A DNA stretch of 64,000 nt from Pelagibius sp. (lineage in GTDB: Bacteria; Pseudomonadota; Alphaproteobacteria; Kiloniellales; Kiloniellaceae): the NCBI RefSeq assembly GCF_028281305.1, contig NZ_JANQKD010000080.1, positions 1 to 64,000 on the forward strand, written 5' to 3'. A program made the position numbers and the translations under genes. Shown one piece after another: positions 1-7,098 of the stretch (position 1 is its first letter; every line of letters begins with the position of its first letter). The notes under the pieces were generated by a model. That model worked only from the letters and a program-made list of their open reading frames with translations, was not told the DNA's origin and made no database searches.

Positions 1-76
1 CCCGGCCACCCAACACCAGTATCCTATGGGTGGCCGGGAGGGGGAGCGGGCTGGAACTGCTTCGACGTAAGTCGAA
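1..76. other. Two small hairpins at the window edge
   Basis: Positions 1-11 (CCCGGCCACCC) and 28-38 (GGGTGGCCGGG) form a perfect 11-bp inverted repeat. A second hairpin follows at 61-76: TTCGAC, a GTAA loop, then GTCGAA. They lie just beyond the stop of the GNAT gene at 102 and could end transcription of that gene or of an unseen neighbour to the left. No U-tract is evident, so the role is open. Confidence 0.4.
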
Positions 77-101
77 ATTCTTCTAGCGCCGAGTCACAGC
101 T

Positions 102-857
102 TCAGAGCGGCAGGGATTTGCGGCGGTAGTGGTAGCGGTAGAGCTCCGTCGTGAAGCCGAGGGAGCGGTAAAGCGCAAGGGCCGCGGGATTGTCGGCCAC
201 CACCTGCAGGCAGGCGGCCCCGGCCCCCGCGGTTACAGCCCAGTTCAGGACCGCGCCGACCGTCTGGCGGCCAAAGCCGCGCTGGCGCCAGCGGGCATCG
301 GTCACGACCGCTTCGACCACGGCCAGGCCGTCGTGCAGCACGCCATAGGCCAGGGCGACCACCAATCCTTCGTGGTGTGTCGCGGCAAAGACCCGCGGCA
401 GCATGATGGTGCGGACCATCGTTTCGAAGACCGCGCTGTCGGCTGTGTCGGCGGGGCTCAGGGCCGCGCGGGCCTGCAGCCAGTCGCCGTCGGTCTCCGC
501 GGTCAGGCGCGTCGCCGTGCCTTGCGTCTGCGGCCATGCGGAGAGGTCGTTGAAGAGCGTCAGGGTCTCGCCCTCCGCCGTGTAGCCGCCGACCGCCAGC
601 GGCCCGTCCATCTCCGCCGCGATGGAGGGGACGCGAAACAGCGCCGCTTGATCGAGCGCGGCGTAGGTGGCTTCGGCGGCAGCCAGAATGGCCGCCGGAT
701 CGCGCGGGCCGTCGCGCAGCGGGTTCACCGAGTTGGTCCGCCGGGTGGAGCCGCCGGCGGCGCGCAGCAGCCAGCCGCTCAACAGCATCTGCCGCGGCGA
801 GGGCCAGGCGCTCATGCAGGCCTCTTCCGCACGCCAGTTCAGATCCACGCTTGTCAT
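102..857 (-). CDS. GNAT family N-acetyltransferase
   Basis: Predicted acetyl-CoA dependent N-acetyltransferase of 251 residues; the acceptor is unknown. The C-terminal half holds the GNAT core: the acetyl-CoA pyrophosphate loop RQRGFGR near residue 191 followed by a helix, then the NPAALALYRSLGF segment near residue 225 typical of the final strand/helix. The first ~130 residues have no clear GNAT motif, so this may be a two-domain GNAT whose first half is degenerate. The ATG at 857 is the only good start. It is transcribed divergently from the AraC-type gene at 1024, from a shared gap of about 165 bp. The family is clear, the substrate is not. Confidence 0.85.
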   Translation of the reverse strand: MTSVDLNWRAEEACMSAWPSPRQMLLSGWLLRAAGGSTRRTNSVNPLRDGPRDPAAILAAAEATYAALDQAALFRVPSIAAEMDGPLAVGGYTAEGETLTLFNDLSAWPQTQGTATRLTAETDGDWLQARAALSPADTADSAVFETMVRTIMLPRVFAATHHEGLVVALAYGVLHDGLAVVEAVVTDARWRQRGFGRQTVGAVLNWAVTAGAGAACLQVVADNPAALALYRSLGFTTELYRYHYRRKSLPL

Positions 858-1023
858 GAGGATGCCACCGTTGGGGTCGATGAGGACGGTCGGGCGAAAG
901 AAACGCGAATGCGCGCCCTCTGCCAGTGCTTAGCCGCTTGTCTGCGGGAAATCGAGCCGAAAGTCTCCTCAAGGCCGCCGCTGTCGCCTAATGTGGTGCC
1001 GGGACTGCCAGCCGGAGGTTGCC

Positions 1024-1863
1024 GTGCCGCTTGTACGCCAGCCACGTGACGTTTTGAGGCCCTTCGTCCAGCAGCTCTGGGCGTCGGATCCTTCCGATGC
1101 GCCGCCTGGAGCGCCCTCCGGCAGCGGCCGCGAGGCGGTGCTGCCTTCCGTGTCCACCCAGCTGGTCATTCGTCTGGCAGAGCAGCCGTTGCGGGTCTTC
1201 CGTCACCGTGACGACCTCGAAGGATACGCCGTGAGTACGGCGGTGATCGGCGGCCCCCGCCTGGCGCCCTACCTGAAAGACGTCTCCCGGCCCGTGCCGA
1301 CGGTCGGGGCTGCGCTGCGGCCGGGTGTGGCCGGGCTTCTGATCGGCGCGCCCGCCGGAACCTTCGTGGGCCGGCACCTGCCGCTGGAGGATGTCTGGGG
1401 CGCGGCGCCGGTGGCTGTCCTGCGCGCGGCCCTTTGGGAGGCCGGCTCGGCGGCGCAGCGGCTCGCCATCTTCGAAGCCGCCCTCGTTGTGCGGCTGCCG
1501 AAGGTCACGGGACTCGATCCGCTGGTCGCCCAGGCGCTGGCCGGGTTTGATGCCGGAGCGCCGGTCGGTGCCGTTGTGACGGAGAGCGGGTACAGCCATC
1601 GCACCTTCACGAGGCGCTTCGCGGCGGCCGTCGGCTTAAAGCCGAAGACCTATGCCCGGCTGCAGCGCTTCGGCCGTGCCCTGGATCCCTTGGCAAAGGG
1701 CGCCGCAGCGGCGGGGGCCGCGCCGTCCCTGGCGGATCTGGCGGCATGGCATGGCTATGCCGACCAGGCCCACTTCGTCCGCGAGTTCCGTCAGTTCTCC
1801 GGTCTGACGCCCGGCTGCTATCGCCGCTTGGCGCCGGCCTTTGCCCGCCATGTCGCGCTCTGA
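1024..1863 (+). CDS. AraC family transcriptional regulator
   Basis: DNA-binding transcription regulator of 279 residues. The C-terminal ~95 residues contain the double helix-turn-helix of AraC/XylS proteins: a first helix pair around 'TESGYSHRTFTRRF' and a second around 'WHGYADQAHFVREFRQFSGLTP'. The N-terminal part begins PRDVLRPFVQQLW, as in AraC proteins with a DUF6597-like sensor domain; the ligand is unknown. I chose the GTG at 1024 because GGAGG lies 6 nt upstream (1013-1017); an in-frame ATG at 991 has no ribosome binding site. The VOC-family gene follows 113 bp downstream and is a possible target. Confidence 0.85.
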   Translation: MPLVRQPRDVLRPFVQQLWASDPSDAPPGAPSGSGREAVLPSVSTQLVIRLAEQPLRVFRHRDDLEGYAVSTAVIGGPRLAPYLKDVSRPVPTVGAALRPGVAGLLIGAPAGTFVGRHLPLEDVWGAAPVAVLRAALWEAGSAAQRLAIFEAALVVRLPKVTGLDPLVAQALAGFDAGAPVGAVVTESGYSHRTFTRRFAAAVGLKPKTYARLQRFGRALDPLAKGAAAAGAAPSLADLAAWHGYADQAHFVREFRQFSGLTPGCYRRLAPAFARHVAL

Positions 1864-1976
1864 GGGCGGGCCCGCCAGCAGATCGGCATCGGGGTCAAAA
1901 ACCTTCAAGACGCCGAGGCGGCCTTGACGGACAGTGAAGCCTGATAAGCAACGCTGGAAAGAGGAGGGATGCCCCC

Positions 1977-2426
1977 ATGGCGATCCATGAGCTCTTCGCC
2001 TACCTGCGCCCGAAGCCGGCGGGGGAGGCGATCGAATTCTACAAGAGCGTCTTCGGCGCGACCGAGAAGTTCCGCCTCTCCGACAGGGACGGGCGGGTCG
2101 GCCATGCGCAGCTCCTGCTTGGCGGGACAACCCTGATGCTGTCGGACGCGTATCCGGAGTTCGGCATCCATGCCCAGGAGCACGATGGCGGTCCGATCTC
2201 CTTCGTCATCCACCTTCATGTGGACGATGCCGATGCCTTGATCGACCGCGCCGTGGCGGCCGGCGCGAAACTGCTGCGACCGCCTGAGGATCATTTCTAT
2301 GGCGAACGCTCCGGCACGGTGCGCGATCCCTTTGGTTATGACTGGCTGATCGGCCACTCCATCGAGACTCTCGAACCGGAAGAGATCCAGCGCCGCTTCG
2401 ATGCGATGTTGACAGGGCGGGACTGA
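1977..2426 (+). CDS. VOC family (glyoxalase/bleomycin resistance-like) protein
   Basis: Small cytoplasmic metalloenzyme-fold protein of 149 residues from the vicinal oxygen chelate superfamily, PhnB/glyoxalase-like subgroup. It shows the paired beta-alpha-beta-beta-beta pattern, starting 'HELFAYLRPKPAGEAIEFYKSVF' and ending 'GTVRDPFGYDWLIGHSIE', the latter being the usual C-terminal metal-site region. The His near residue 3 and the acidic residue near the end could bind metal. The reaction is unknown; relatives include glyoxalases, dioxygenases and drug-binding proteins. The start is supported by GAGGAGGG about 9 nt upstream. It converges with the MFS gene 9 bp away. Confidence 0.8.
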   Translation: MAIHELFAYLRPKPAGEAIEFYKSVFGATEKFRLSDRDGRVGHAQLLLGGTTLMLSDAYPEFGIHAQEHDGGPISFVIHLHVDDADALIDRAVAAGAKLLRPPEDHFYGERSGTVRDPFGYDWLIGHSIETLEPEEIQRRFDAMLTGRD

Positions 2427-2435
2427 AAACTTGCC

Positions 2436-3605
2436 TTACCGCATGGCCTGAAGCCTGGCCATGGCGGCGATGCCGAAGGCAGGGCCGAGGGCGAGGCCGA
2501 AGAGCACGGTGGACCAGCCGAAGGTCTCCGCCAGCACCGGCGTCACCTGTACGGTGACGAAGGTGAGGGCGAAGCCGAGCGCGGTCTGGAAGGTCATCAG
2601 GCTGCCGGCCTGGGCCGGCGGCGCCGCATCGGCGACCAGGGCGGAGAACTGCGCGGAATCCGGGATGATGCTGATGCCCCAGACGATGACGATGGCAAAG
2701 GTCAGCCAGACCGGGCCGCCGAAGGTGGCGGCCGTCGCGATGGCCGCCGCGCCGCTGACGATCATGGCCAGCATGGCGACCCGCGCCTTGCCGATGCGGT
2801 CGGCGGCGAAGCCAGCGGGGACGCAGGCGATGGCCCCGGCGCCGATGGCGAGGAAGGCCGTGAGCTTGGAGAGCCGCTCGGCCTCCGCGGCGGGCAGGGT
2901 GGCGCCGTAGGACACCGCGGTCGCCGCGGCGACCCAGGCCCACATGGCGTAGAGTTCCCACATATGGCCGAGGTAGCCGGCGTAGGCCAGACGGACCCGG
3001 CGGTTGGTCCAGGCGGTGACGATCACCCTGGGATCGAAGCGCTGGGCCGTGCGGTGGTAGGGGCCGAGGCCGACGCCCAGGCTGAGGAGCCCGGCGAAGA
3101 GCGACGCGAGGGAGGCGGCGGCCACGGTCAGGCGCCACTCGGCGCCGCCGCCGAAGGCGATCAGGTAGGGCGAGGCAGAGCCCAGCGCCAGCGCCCCCAC
3201 CAGGGCGCCGACCAGGAAGCCGCGGTCGCGCTCGCCCCAGCCGACGGCGATCTTCATGCCCACCGGATAGACCCCGGCCAGCAGGGCGCCCGTGGCAAAG
3301 CGCGCGGCAATGGCCGTCAGGCTGCCGGGCGCCACCAGCAGCAGCAGGGCGTTCACCCCGCCGGCGGCGATGGCCGAGGCGGCGAGCACCCGGCGCGGGT
3401 CGTAGCGGTCGGGAATGTTGAGGATGGCGGAGATCAGGGAGCCGACGACGAAACCGCCCTGAACGCCGCTCGACAGCGCCGCCTGGCGGAAGGGCGAGAC
3501 CGCCGCTTCGCGCAGCATGTCCGGCAGCACGGCGGCGGAGACGAACCACAGCGACATGGCCGCCAGCTCGGCGAGCAGCAGCAGGGTGAGGGAACGCAGT
3601 TTCAT
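2436..3605 (-). CDS. MFS transporter
   Basis: Inner-membrane major facilitator of 389 residues with about 12 hydrophobic segments and the usual cytoplasmic loop Arg/Asp residues (for example AADRIGKARVAMLA near residue 270). It probably exports or imports a small solute by proton exchange; nothing here identifies the substrate. The N-terminus MKLRSLTLLLLAELAAMSLWF and the 'VQGGFVVGSLISAILNIPDRYDP' loop resemble the CynX/nitrate-like MFS exporters often annotated only as MFS. It lies 76 bp downstream of the 124-aa unknown gene on the same strand and may be the last gene of that operon. Confidence 0.85.
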   Translation of the reverse strand: MKLRSLTLLLLAELAAMSLWFVSAAVLPDMLREAAVSPFRQAALSSGVQGGFVVGSLISAILNIPDRYDPRRVLAASAIAAGGVNALLLLVAPGSLTAIAARFATGALLAGVYPVGMKIAVGWGERDRGFLVGALVGALALGSASPYLIAFGGGAEWRLTVAAASLASLFAGLLSLGVGLGPYHRTAQRFDPRVIVTAWTNRRVRLAYAGYLGHMWELYAMWAWVAAATAVSYGATLPAAEAERLSKLTAFLAIGAGAIACVPAGFAADRIGKARVAMLAMIVSGAAAIATAATFGGPVWLTFAIVIVWGISIIPDSAQFSALVADAAPPAQAGSLMTFQTALGFALTFVTVQVTPVLAETFGWSTVLFGLALGPAFGIAAMARLQAMR

Positions 3606-3681
3606 GGCCGGACCATCTCTACTGGCCCGCAGGCGCTCCGTCGACTAAATGGTTCGGGCCGCTCTGAAGGCCCGGCGTCGG

Positions 3682-4056
3682 CTAGCCCGGCTTGTGGCTC
3701 TTCAGCGCTTCGGCGACGGCCTGGTAGAGCGCCGGGTCTTCGTCGGCGGCACTGGCGCGGTAGTCGACGCCGGTTTCCAGATGGGCGCCCCGGTCGGCCC
3801 GCTCCAGCATGCCGGGCCGGCCGATCAGTTCGCCGACGCAGTGGCGCAGGGCCGCGACCGGCGGCTCGCTCGTCTCGCCGAAGAGGTCCTGCCAGACCAT
3901 GCGCACGTAAAGCGCACAGTGGTGGGCCAGCAGAGCCTGCTCGCGCGTGGTGCAGGCGGAGGCCAGGTCTTCCAGTCCCCATCCCTTCAAGCGTTCCAGT
4001 TGGAAGGGCGCGGCGCTGCCCGGTTCGCCGATCTTCGGCAAATCATTCAGGTTCAT
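3682..4056 (-). CDS. Hypothetical protein, 124 aa
   Basis: I do not recognise this family. The product is soluble (no signal peptide, no membrane segment), helical in character, with two Cys (CTTREQ near residue 34 and RHCVGELIGRPG near residue 73). The start is firm: AAAGGAGGA lies about 10 nt before the ATG. It follows the cNMP-binding flavoprotein gene by 48 bp on the same strand, so it is probably co-transcribed and may act with that redox or signalling protein. Function not assigned. Confidence 0.7.
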   Translation of the reverse strand: MNLNDLPKIGEPGSAAPFQLERLKGWGLEDLASACTTREQALLAHHCALYVRMVWQDLFGETSEPPVAALRHCVGELIGRPGMLERADRGAHLETGVDYRASAADEDPALYQAVAEALKSHKPG

Positions 4057-4104
4057 CTGCTCGGTCCTCCTTTGCTCTGCTCGTTCTCAAAGGCGCCTCT
4101 CCCG

Positions 4105-5790
4105 TCAGTCCGGGGTCAGTTCCGGCAGCACGCGGTGCAGGAACTGCACCGAGATCGACCCTTCGCCGACTGCCGAGGCGACGCGCTTCACCGATCCGGC
4201 GCGCGCATCGCCGACGGCGAAGACGCCGGGCTGACTGGTTTCCAGGATGTTGGGTTCGCGCTCCAGCGGCCAGTCGCCGCCGGTGTCCGGCCCGGTGCAG
4301 ACGAAGCCCTTGTCGTCCAGGCGCACACAGCTTTGCAGCCAGTCCGTGTTGGGGCTCGCGCCGATCATCAGAAAGAGGTTGGAGATCCTGTGCGTCTCCT
4401 CATTGCCGTCAAGGGTGTTGCGCCAGGTCACCTGCTCCAGGTAGCGCGCGCCCTCCAGCTTGGTGATCTCCGTGTTGCGGTGGAGCGTGATGCGCGGGGA
4501 GGCGTCGATGCGCCCGACCAGATAGTCCGACATGCTGGCCGCCAGGCTGTCGCTGCGGATCAGCATGTGCACATGGGCGGCGTAGCGCGACAGGAAGACC
4601 GCCGCCTGCCCGGCGGAGTTGCCGCCGCCGACCACCACCACCTCCTCGTCCCGGCAGAGATCGGCCTCCAGCGCCGTGGCGGCATAGTGCACGCCCGCGC
4701 CTTCGTAGTCGGCGAGGTTGTCCAGGTTCAGGCGGCGATAGGTGGCGCCGGAGGCCACCACAACGCTCCAGCAGCGGAAGGTGCCGCCATCCTCCATGCG
4801 CAGGCTGTAGGGCCGTTCGCTGCAGTCGAGGGACACGACCCGGCGCGGCAGGGAGATGACCGCGCCGAACTTCTGCGCCTGCACCTGCGCGCGCGCGGCC
4901 AGGGCCTGGCCGGAAATGCCGGTGGGGAAGCCGAGAAAGTTCTCGATCTTTGAGCTGGTACCGGCCTGACCGCCCGGCGCCTCGCCCTCCAGCACCAGGG
5001 TGTTCAGGCCTTCTGAGGCGGCATAGACCGCCGCGGCAAGGCCCGATGGGCCGGCGCCGACGACGACCACGTCACAGGGGTTGGCGCCGTCCGGTTCCTC
5101 GAACAGGCCGAGGCGTTTGGAGAGATCCAGGTTCGAGGGATTGTGCTGCCGGTCTTCGCCGGCACTGAAGACCATCGGCAACTGCCCGGGATCGCAGCCG
5201 TGCTGCTTCAGCAAGGCCTGGGCCTCGTCGTCCTCGTCGACATCCAGCACCCGGTGCGGGTAGCCGTTGCGGCGCAGAAATCGGGCGATGCGCAGGGTGT
5301 CGCGCTCGCGCCGATGGCCGACGACGGTGGCGCCGCCCTGGGTCTCCTGGATCAGGCCGACGCGCCGCAGGATGAGGGCGCGGGTGATGATCTCGCCGAT
5401 GTCCGGCTCTGCGGTCAGCAGCCGGCGCAGGGCCGTGCGGTTGAGGCGCAGCACCTCGCCGTCCTCGCCCATGCGTCCGCCGACCAGGATCTTGCGGCCG
5501 TTGAAGAGGTCCAACTCGCCGGTGAAGTTGTGGGCCCCGTGGACGGTGATCACCGCTTCGCCGTCGCTGAGCGGGTCGGTGATCTCGATGCAGCCCTTGA
5601 GGATGATGAAGCAGTCGACGCTGCGGTCGCCGCGGGAAAACAGCACCGTGCCCTTGGCCAGAGGTTCGCGGACGCCGAAAGGCAGCGCGCGGTCGATCTG
5701 TTCCTGATTGAGGGTGGGAAAGATCTGGGCCCGGCGGGTGTAGGCGCTGGTCTGGTTGCCGGCGGGCTCGAGTGTGGATGTTTCGACCAT
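4105..5790 (-). CDS. Cyclic-nucleotide-binding domain fused to thioredoxin-reductase-like FAD oxidoreductase
   Basis: Fusion protein of 561 residues. Residues ~20-140 resemble a CRP-type cyclic nucleotide-binding domain (LAKGTVLFSRGDRSVDCFIILKG, then GELDLFNGRKILVGGR). Residues ~165-235 look like a degenerate glutaredoxin/thioredoxin fold, and ~255-560 form an FAD/NAD(P)H reductase like TrxB (DVVVVGAGPSGLAAAVYAAS; VVVVGGGNSAGQAAVFLS; GVFAVGDAR). The TrxB redox pair CxxC is missing: the place before the NAD(P)H site reads VHYAATALEADLC. It therefore cannot work as a normal thioredoxin reductase, and may be an NAD(P)H-dependent flavoprotein gated by a nucleotide or another ligand. Start chosen at the ATG after AGGAGA; an upstream frame extension has no support. 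Confidence 0.85.
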   Translation of the reverse strand: MVETSTLEPAGNQTSAYTRRAQIFPTLNQEQIDRALPFGVREPLAKGTVLFSRGDRSVDCFIILKGCIEITDPLSDGEAVITVHGAHNFTGELDLFNGRKILVGGRMGEDGEVLRLNRTALRRLLTAEPDIGEIITRALILRRVGLIQETQGGATVVGHRRERDTLRIARFLRRNGYPHRVLDVDEDDEAQALLKQHGCDPGQLPMVFSAGEDRQHNPSNLDLSKRLGLFEEPDGANPCDVVVVGAGPSGLAAAVYAASEGLNTLVLEGEAPGGQAGTSSKIENFLGFPTGISGQALAARAQVQAQKFGAVISLPRRVVSLDCSERPYSLRMEDGGTFRCWSVVVASGATYRRLNLDNLADYEGAGVHYAATALEADLCRDEEVVVVGGGNSAGQAAVFLSRYAAHVHMLIRSDSLAASMSDYLVGRIDASPRITLHRNTEITKLEGARYLEQVTWRNTLDGNEETHRISNLFLMIGASPNTDWLQSCVRLDDKGFVCTGPDTGGDWPLEREPNILETSQPGVFAVGDARAGSVKRVASAVGEGSISVQFLHRVLPELTPD

Positions 5791-5845
5791 CGTAGGCTTC
5801 GTGTCTCCTGTTTTGCGCCCTCTACAACCGCCAGAGCGGTCCGCA

Positions 5846-5866
5846 GAACAATCGATTGTGCTGTTC
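5846..5866. promoter_or_regulatory. Palindromic operator candidate between divergent genes
   Basis: ACAATCGATTGT at 5848-5859 is a perfect 12-bp palindrome, nested in an outer GAACA...TGTTC pair (5846-5850 and 5862-5866). It sits 56 bp upstream of the flavoprotein start and about 215 bp upstream of the NUDIX start. A repeat of GTCCGCAG occurs on both sides (5839-5846, 5874-5881). It is a plausible regulator site; the binding protein is unknown. Confidence 0.4.
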
Positions 5867-6081
5867 GGAACCAGTCCGCAGTCGCTTGTGCCAATCGGAT
5901 CGTCCTTGCGGGCGCGTCCCCTGTTCTCCGTGCATGTGGCGTCGCGACGCTTGCCCTGCAAATTCTTTAGCGGACGCTGTTGGACAGACGAGCTGTGTGT
6001 CCAAAGGACGCGGCCTCGCAAAAGGCATGGTTTCCGGTAACGCCGATGATAGGGTCAGGCTGTAAGCACCCTGGCCGCATC

Positions 6082-6942
6082 GTGAGCTATCTCGACCGCA
6101 TCCGCAGCTGTCACCGCTGGACCCCCGCCGACTATCTGCCGTTTCTGGTGGATGGCGTTGCGCTGGGTGCGGTAGAGCATGCGTTCCGGGAGCGCCTGAC
6201 CGCCTTCCCGGGAGTCTTCACGATCGCTGCCGACCACGTGGCGCTGGCGCCGGCGTTGGACAGTTTCGATGCCCGCAGCGCGGCTTTGGCTGAGGTGACG
6301 GCGGCGTTGCGCACCGAGGGCGCCTTTCCCAACTGGCGGGGGGAGGACTATCCCGTCGCCGCCACCTGGGGCAGGCCGCCGCTGTTTCGCATGGAACGGG
6401 CCGCAGTGCCGCGTTTCGGCCTGCCGGCCTACGGCGTTCACGTGAATGGAATTCTGCGCGGACCGCAAGGCCTGGAAATGTGGATCGGCAAGCGCGCCCG
6501 CAGCAAGCAGACCGCGCCCGGCAAACTCGATCACATCACCGCCGGCGGCCAGCCCTACGGCCTGGGTCTGACGGAGAACGTCATCAAGGAGTGCGCGGAG
6601 GAGGCGGGCATCCCCGCAGACCTTGCAGCCAAGGCGGTTCCGGTGGGCGCGCTGCGTTATCGCTGTACCAGGACGGAGGGTCTGCGCAACGACGTGGCGT
6701 TTTGCTTCGACCTGGACCTGCCCGCCGGCTTCCGGCCTGAAAACACCGACGGCGAGGTCGAGTCCTTCGAGCGCTGGCCCATAGCCCAGGTTCTGGAACG
6801 CCTGCGCGAGACCACCGACTTCAAGTTCAACGTCGCGCTGGTGATCCTCCACTTTGCCGTCCGACACGGGGTGCTGTCGCCGGACAGTGAGCCCGATTAC
6901 CAGGCCATTGTCGAAGGCCTGGCCGGCCGTTTCGCCGAGTAG
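6082..6942 (+). CDS. NUDIX hydrolase with DUF4743 N-terminal domain
   Basis: Pyrophosphohydrolase of 286 residues. The N-terminal ~110 residues (SYLDRIRSCHRWTPADYLPFLVDG) match the DUF4743 domain that precedes NUDIX domains in the Tnr3/YJR142W-like group, whose eukaryotic members remove damaged thiamine diphosphate analogues. The NUDIX box is visible as GQPYGLGLTENV then KECAEEAGI near residue 170-190, with Lys replacing the usual Arg. The likely substrate class is thiamine-diphosphate-like compounds, inferred from family only. The start is uncertain: GTG 6082 fits the domain edge, and an in-frame ATG at 6046 is possible. Confidence 0.85.
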   Translation: MSYLDRIRSCHRWTPADYLPFLVDGVALGAVEHAFRERLTAFPGVFTIAADHVALAPALDSFDARSAALAEVTAALRTEGAFPNWRGEDYPVAATWGRPPLFRMERAAVPRFGLPAYGVHVNGILRGPQGLEMWIGKRARSKQTAPGKLDHITAGGQPYGLGLTENVIKECAEEAGIPADLAAKAVPVGALRYRCTRTEGLRNDVAFCFDLDLPAGFRPENTDGEVESFERWPIAQVLERLRETTDFKFNVALVILHFAVRHGVLSPDSEPDYQAIVEGLAGRFAE

Positions 6943-6947
6943 CTGTC

Positions 6948-7082
6948 CGCGCGGCCTCTCGCCCCTCACCCTCCCGCTTACGCGGGTCCCTCCCTCTCCC
7001 CGGTGGGGAGAGGGTTGAGAAGGCTTGGCAAGCCGATAAGGCGAGCCTAGCCGAAGCTGGGTGAGGGGCGAGAGGCCGCGCG
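6948..7082. repeat. 135-bp palindromic element with 24-bp perfect terminal inverted repeats
   Basis: Positions 6948-6971 and 7059-7082 are exact reverse complements over 24 bp (core CCTCTCGCCCCTCACCC). Inside lies a second hairpin, CCCTCTCCCC / GGGGAGAGGG, around 6993-7015. The element sits between the convergent NUDIX and GMC stop codons. A diverged, partial copy in the opposite orientation is at 53465-53545. The layout is like a MITE or REP-type repeat and could also end transcription in both directions. Confidence 0.8.
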
Positions 7083-7098
7083 CGTCACCGCCCGTGCG

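Noticed and set aside
2206-4466. Long open frames antisense to the MFS gene and adjoining genes
   Set aside because: They are shadow frames of recognised genes, with Arg/Pro/Ala-rich translation and no motifs.
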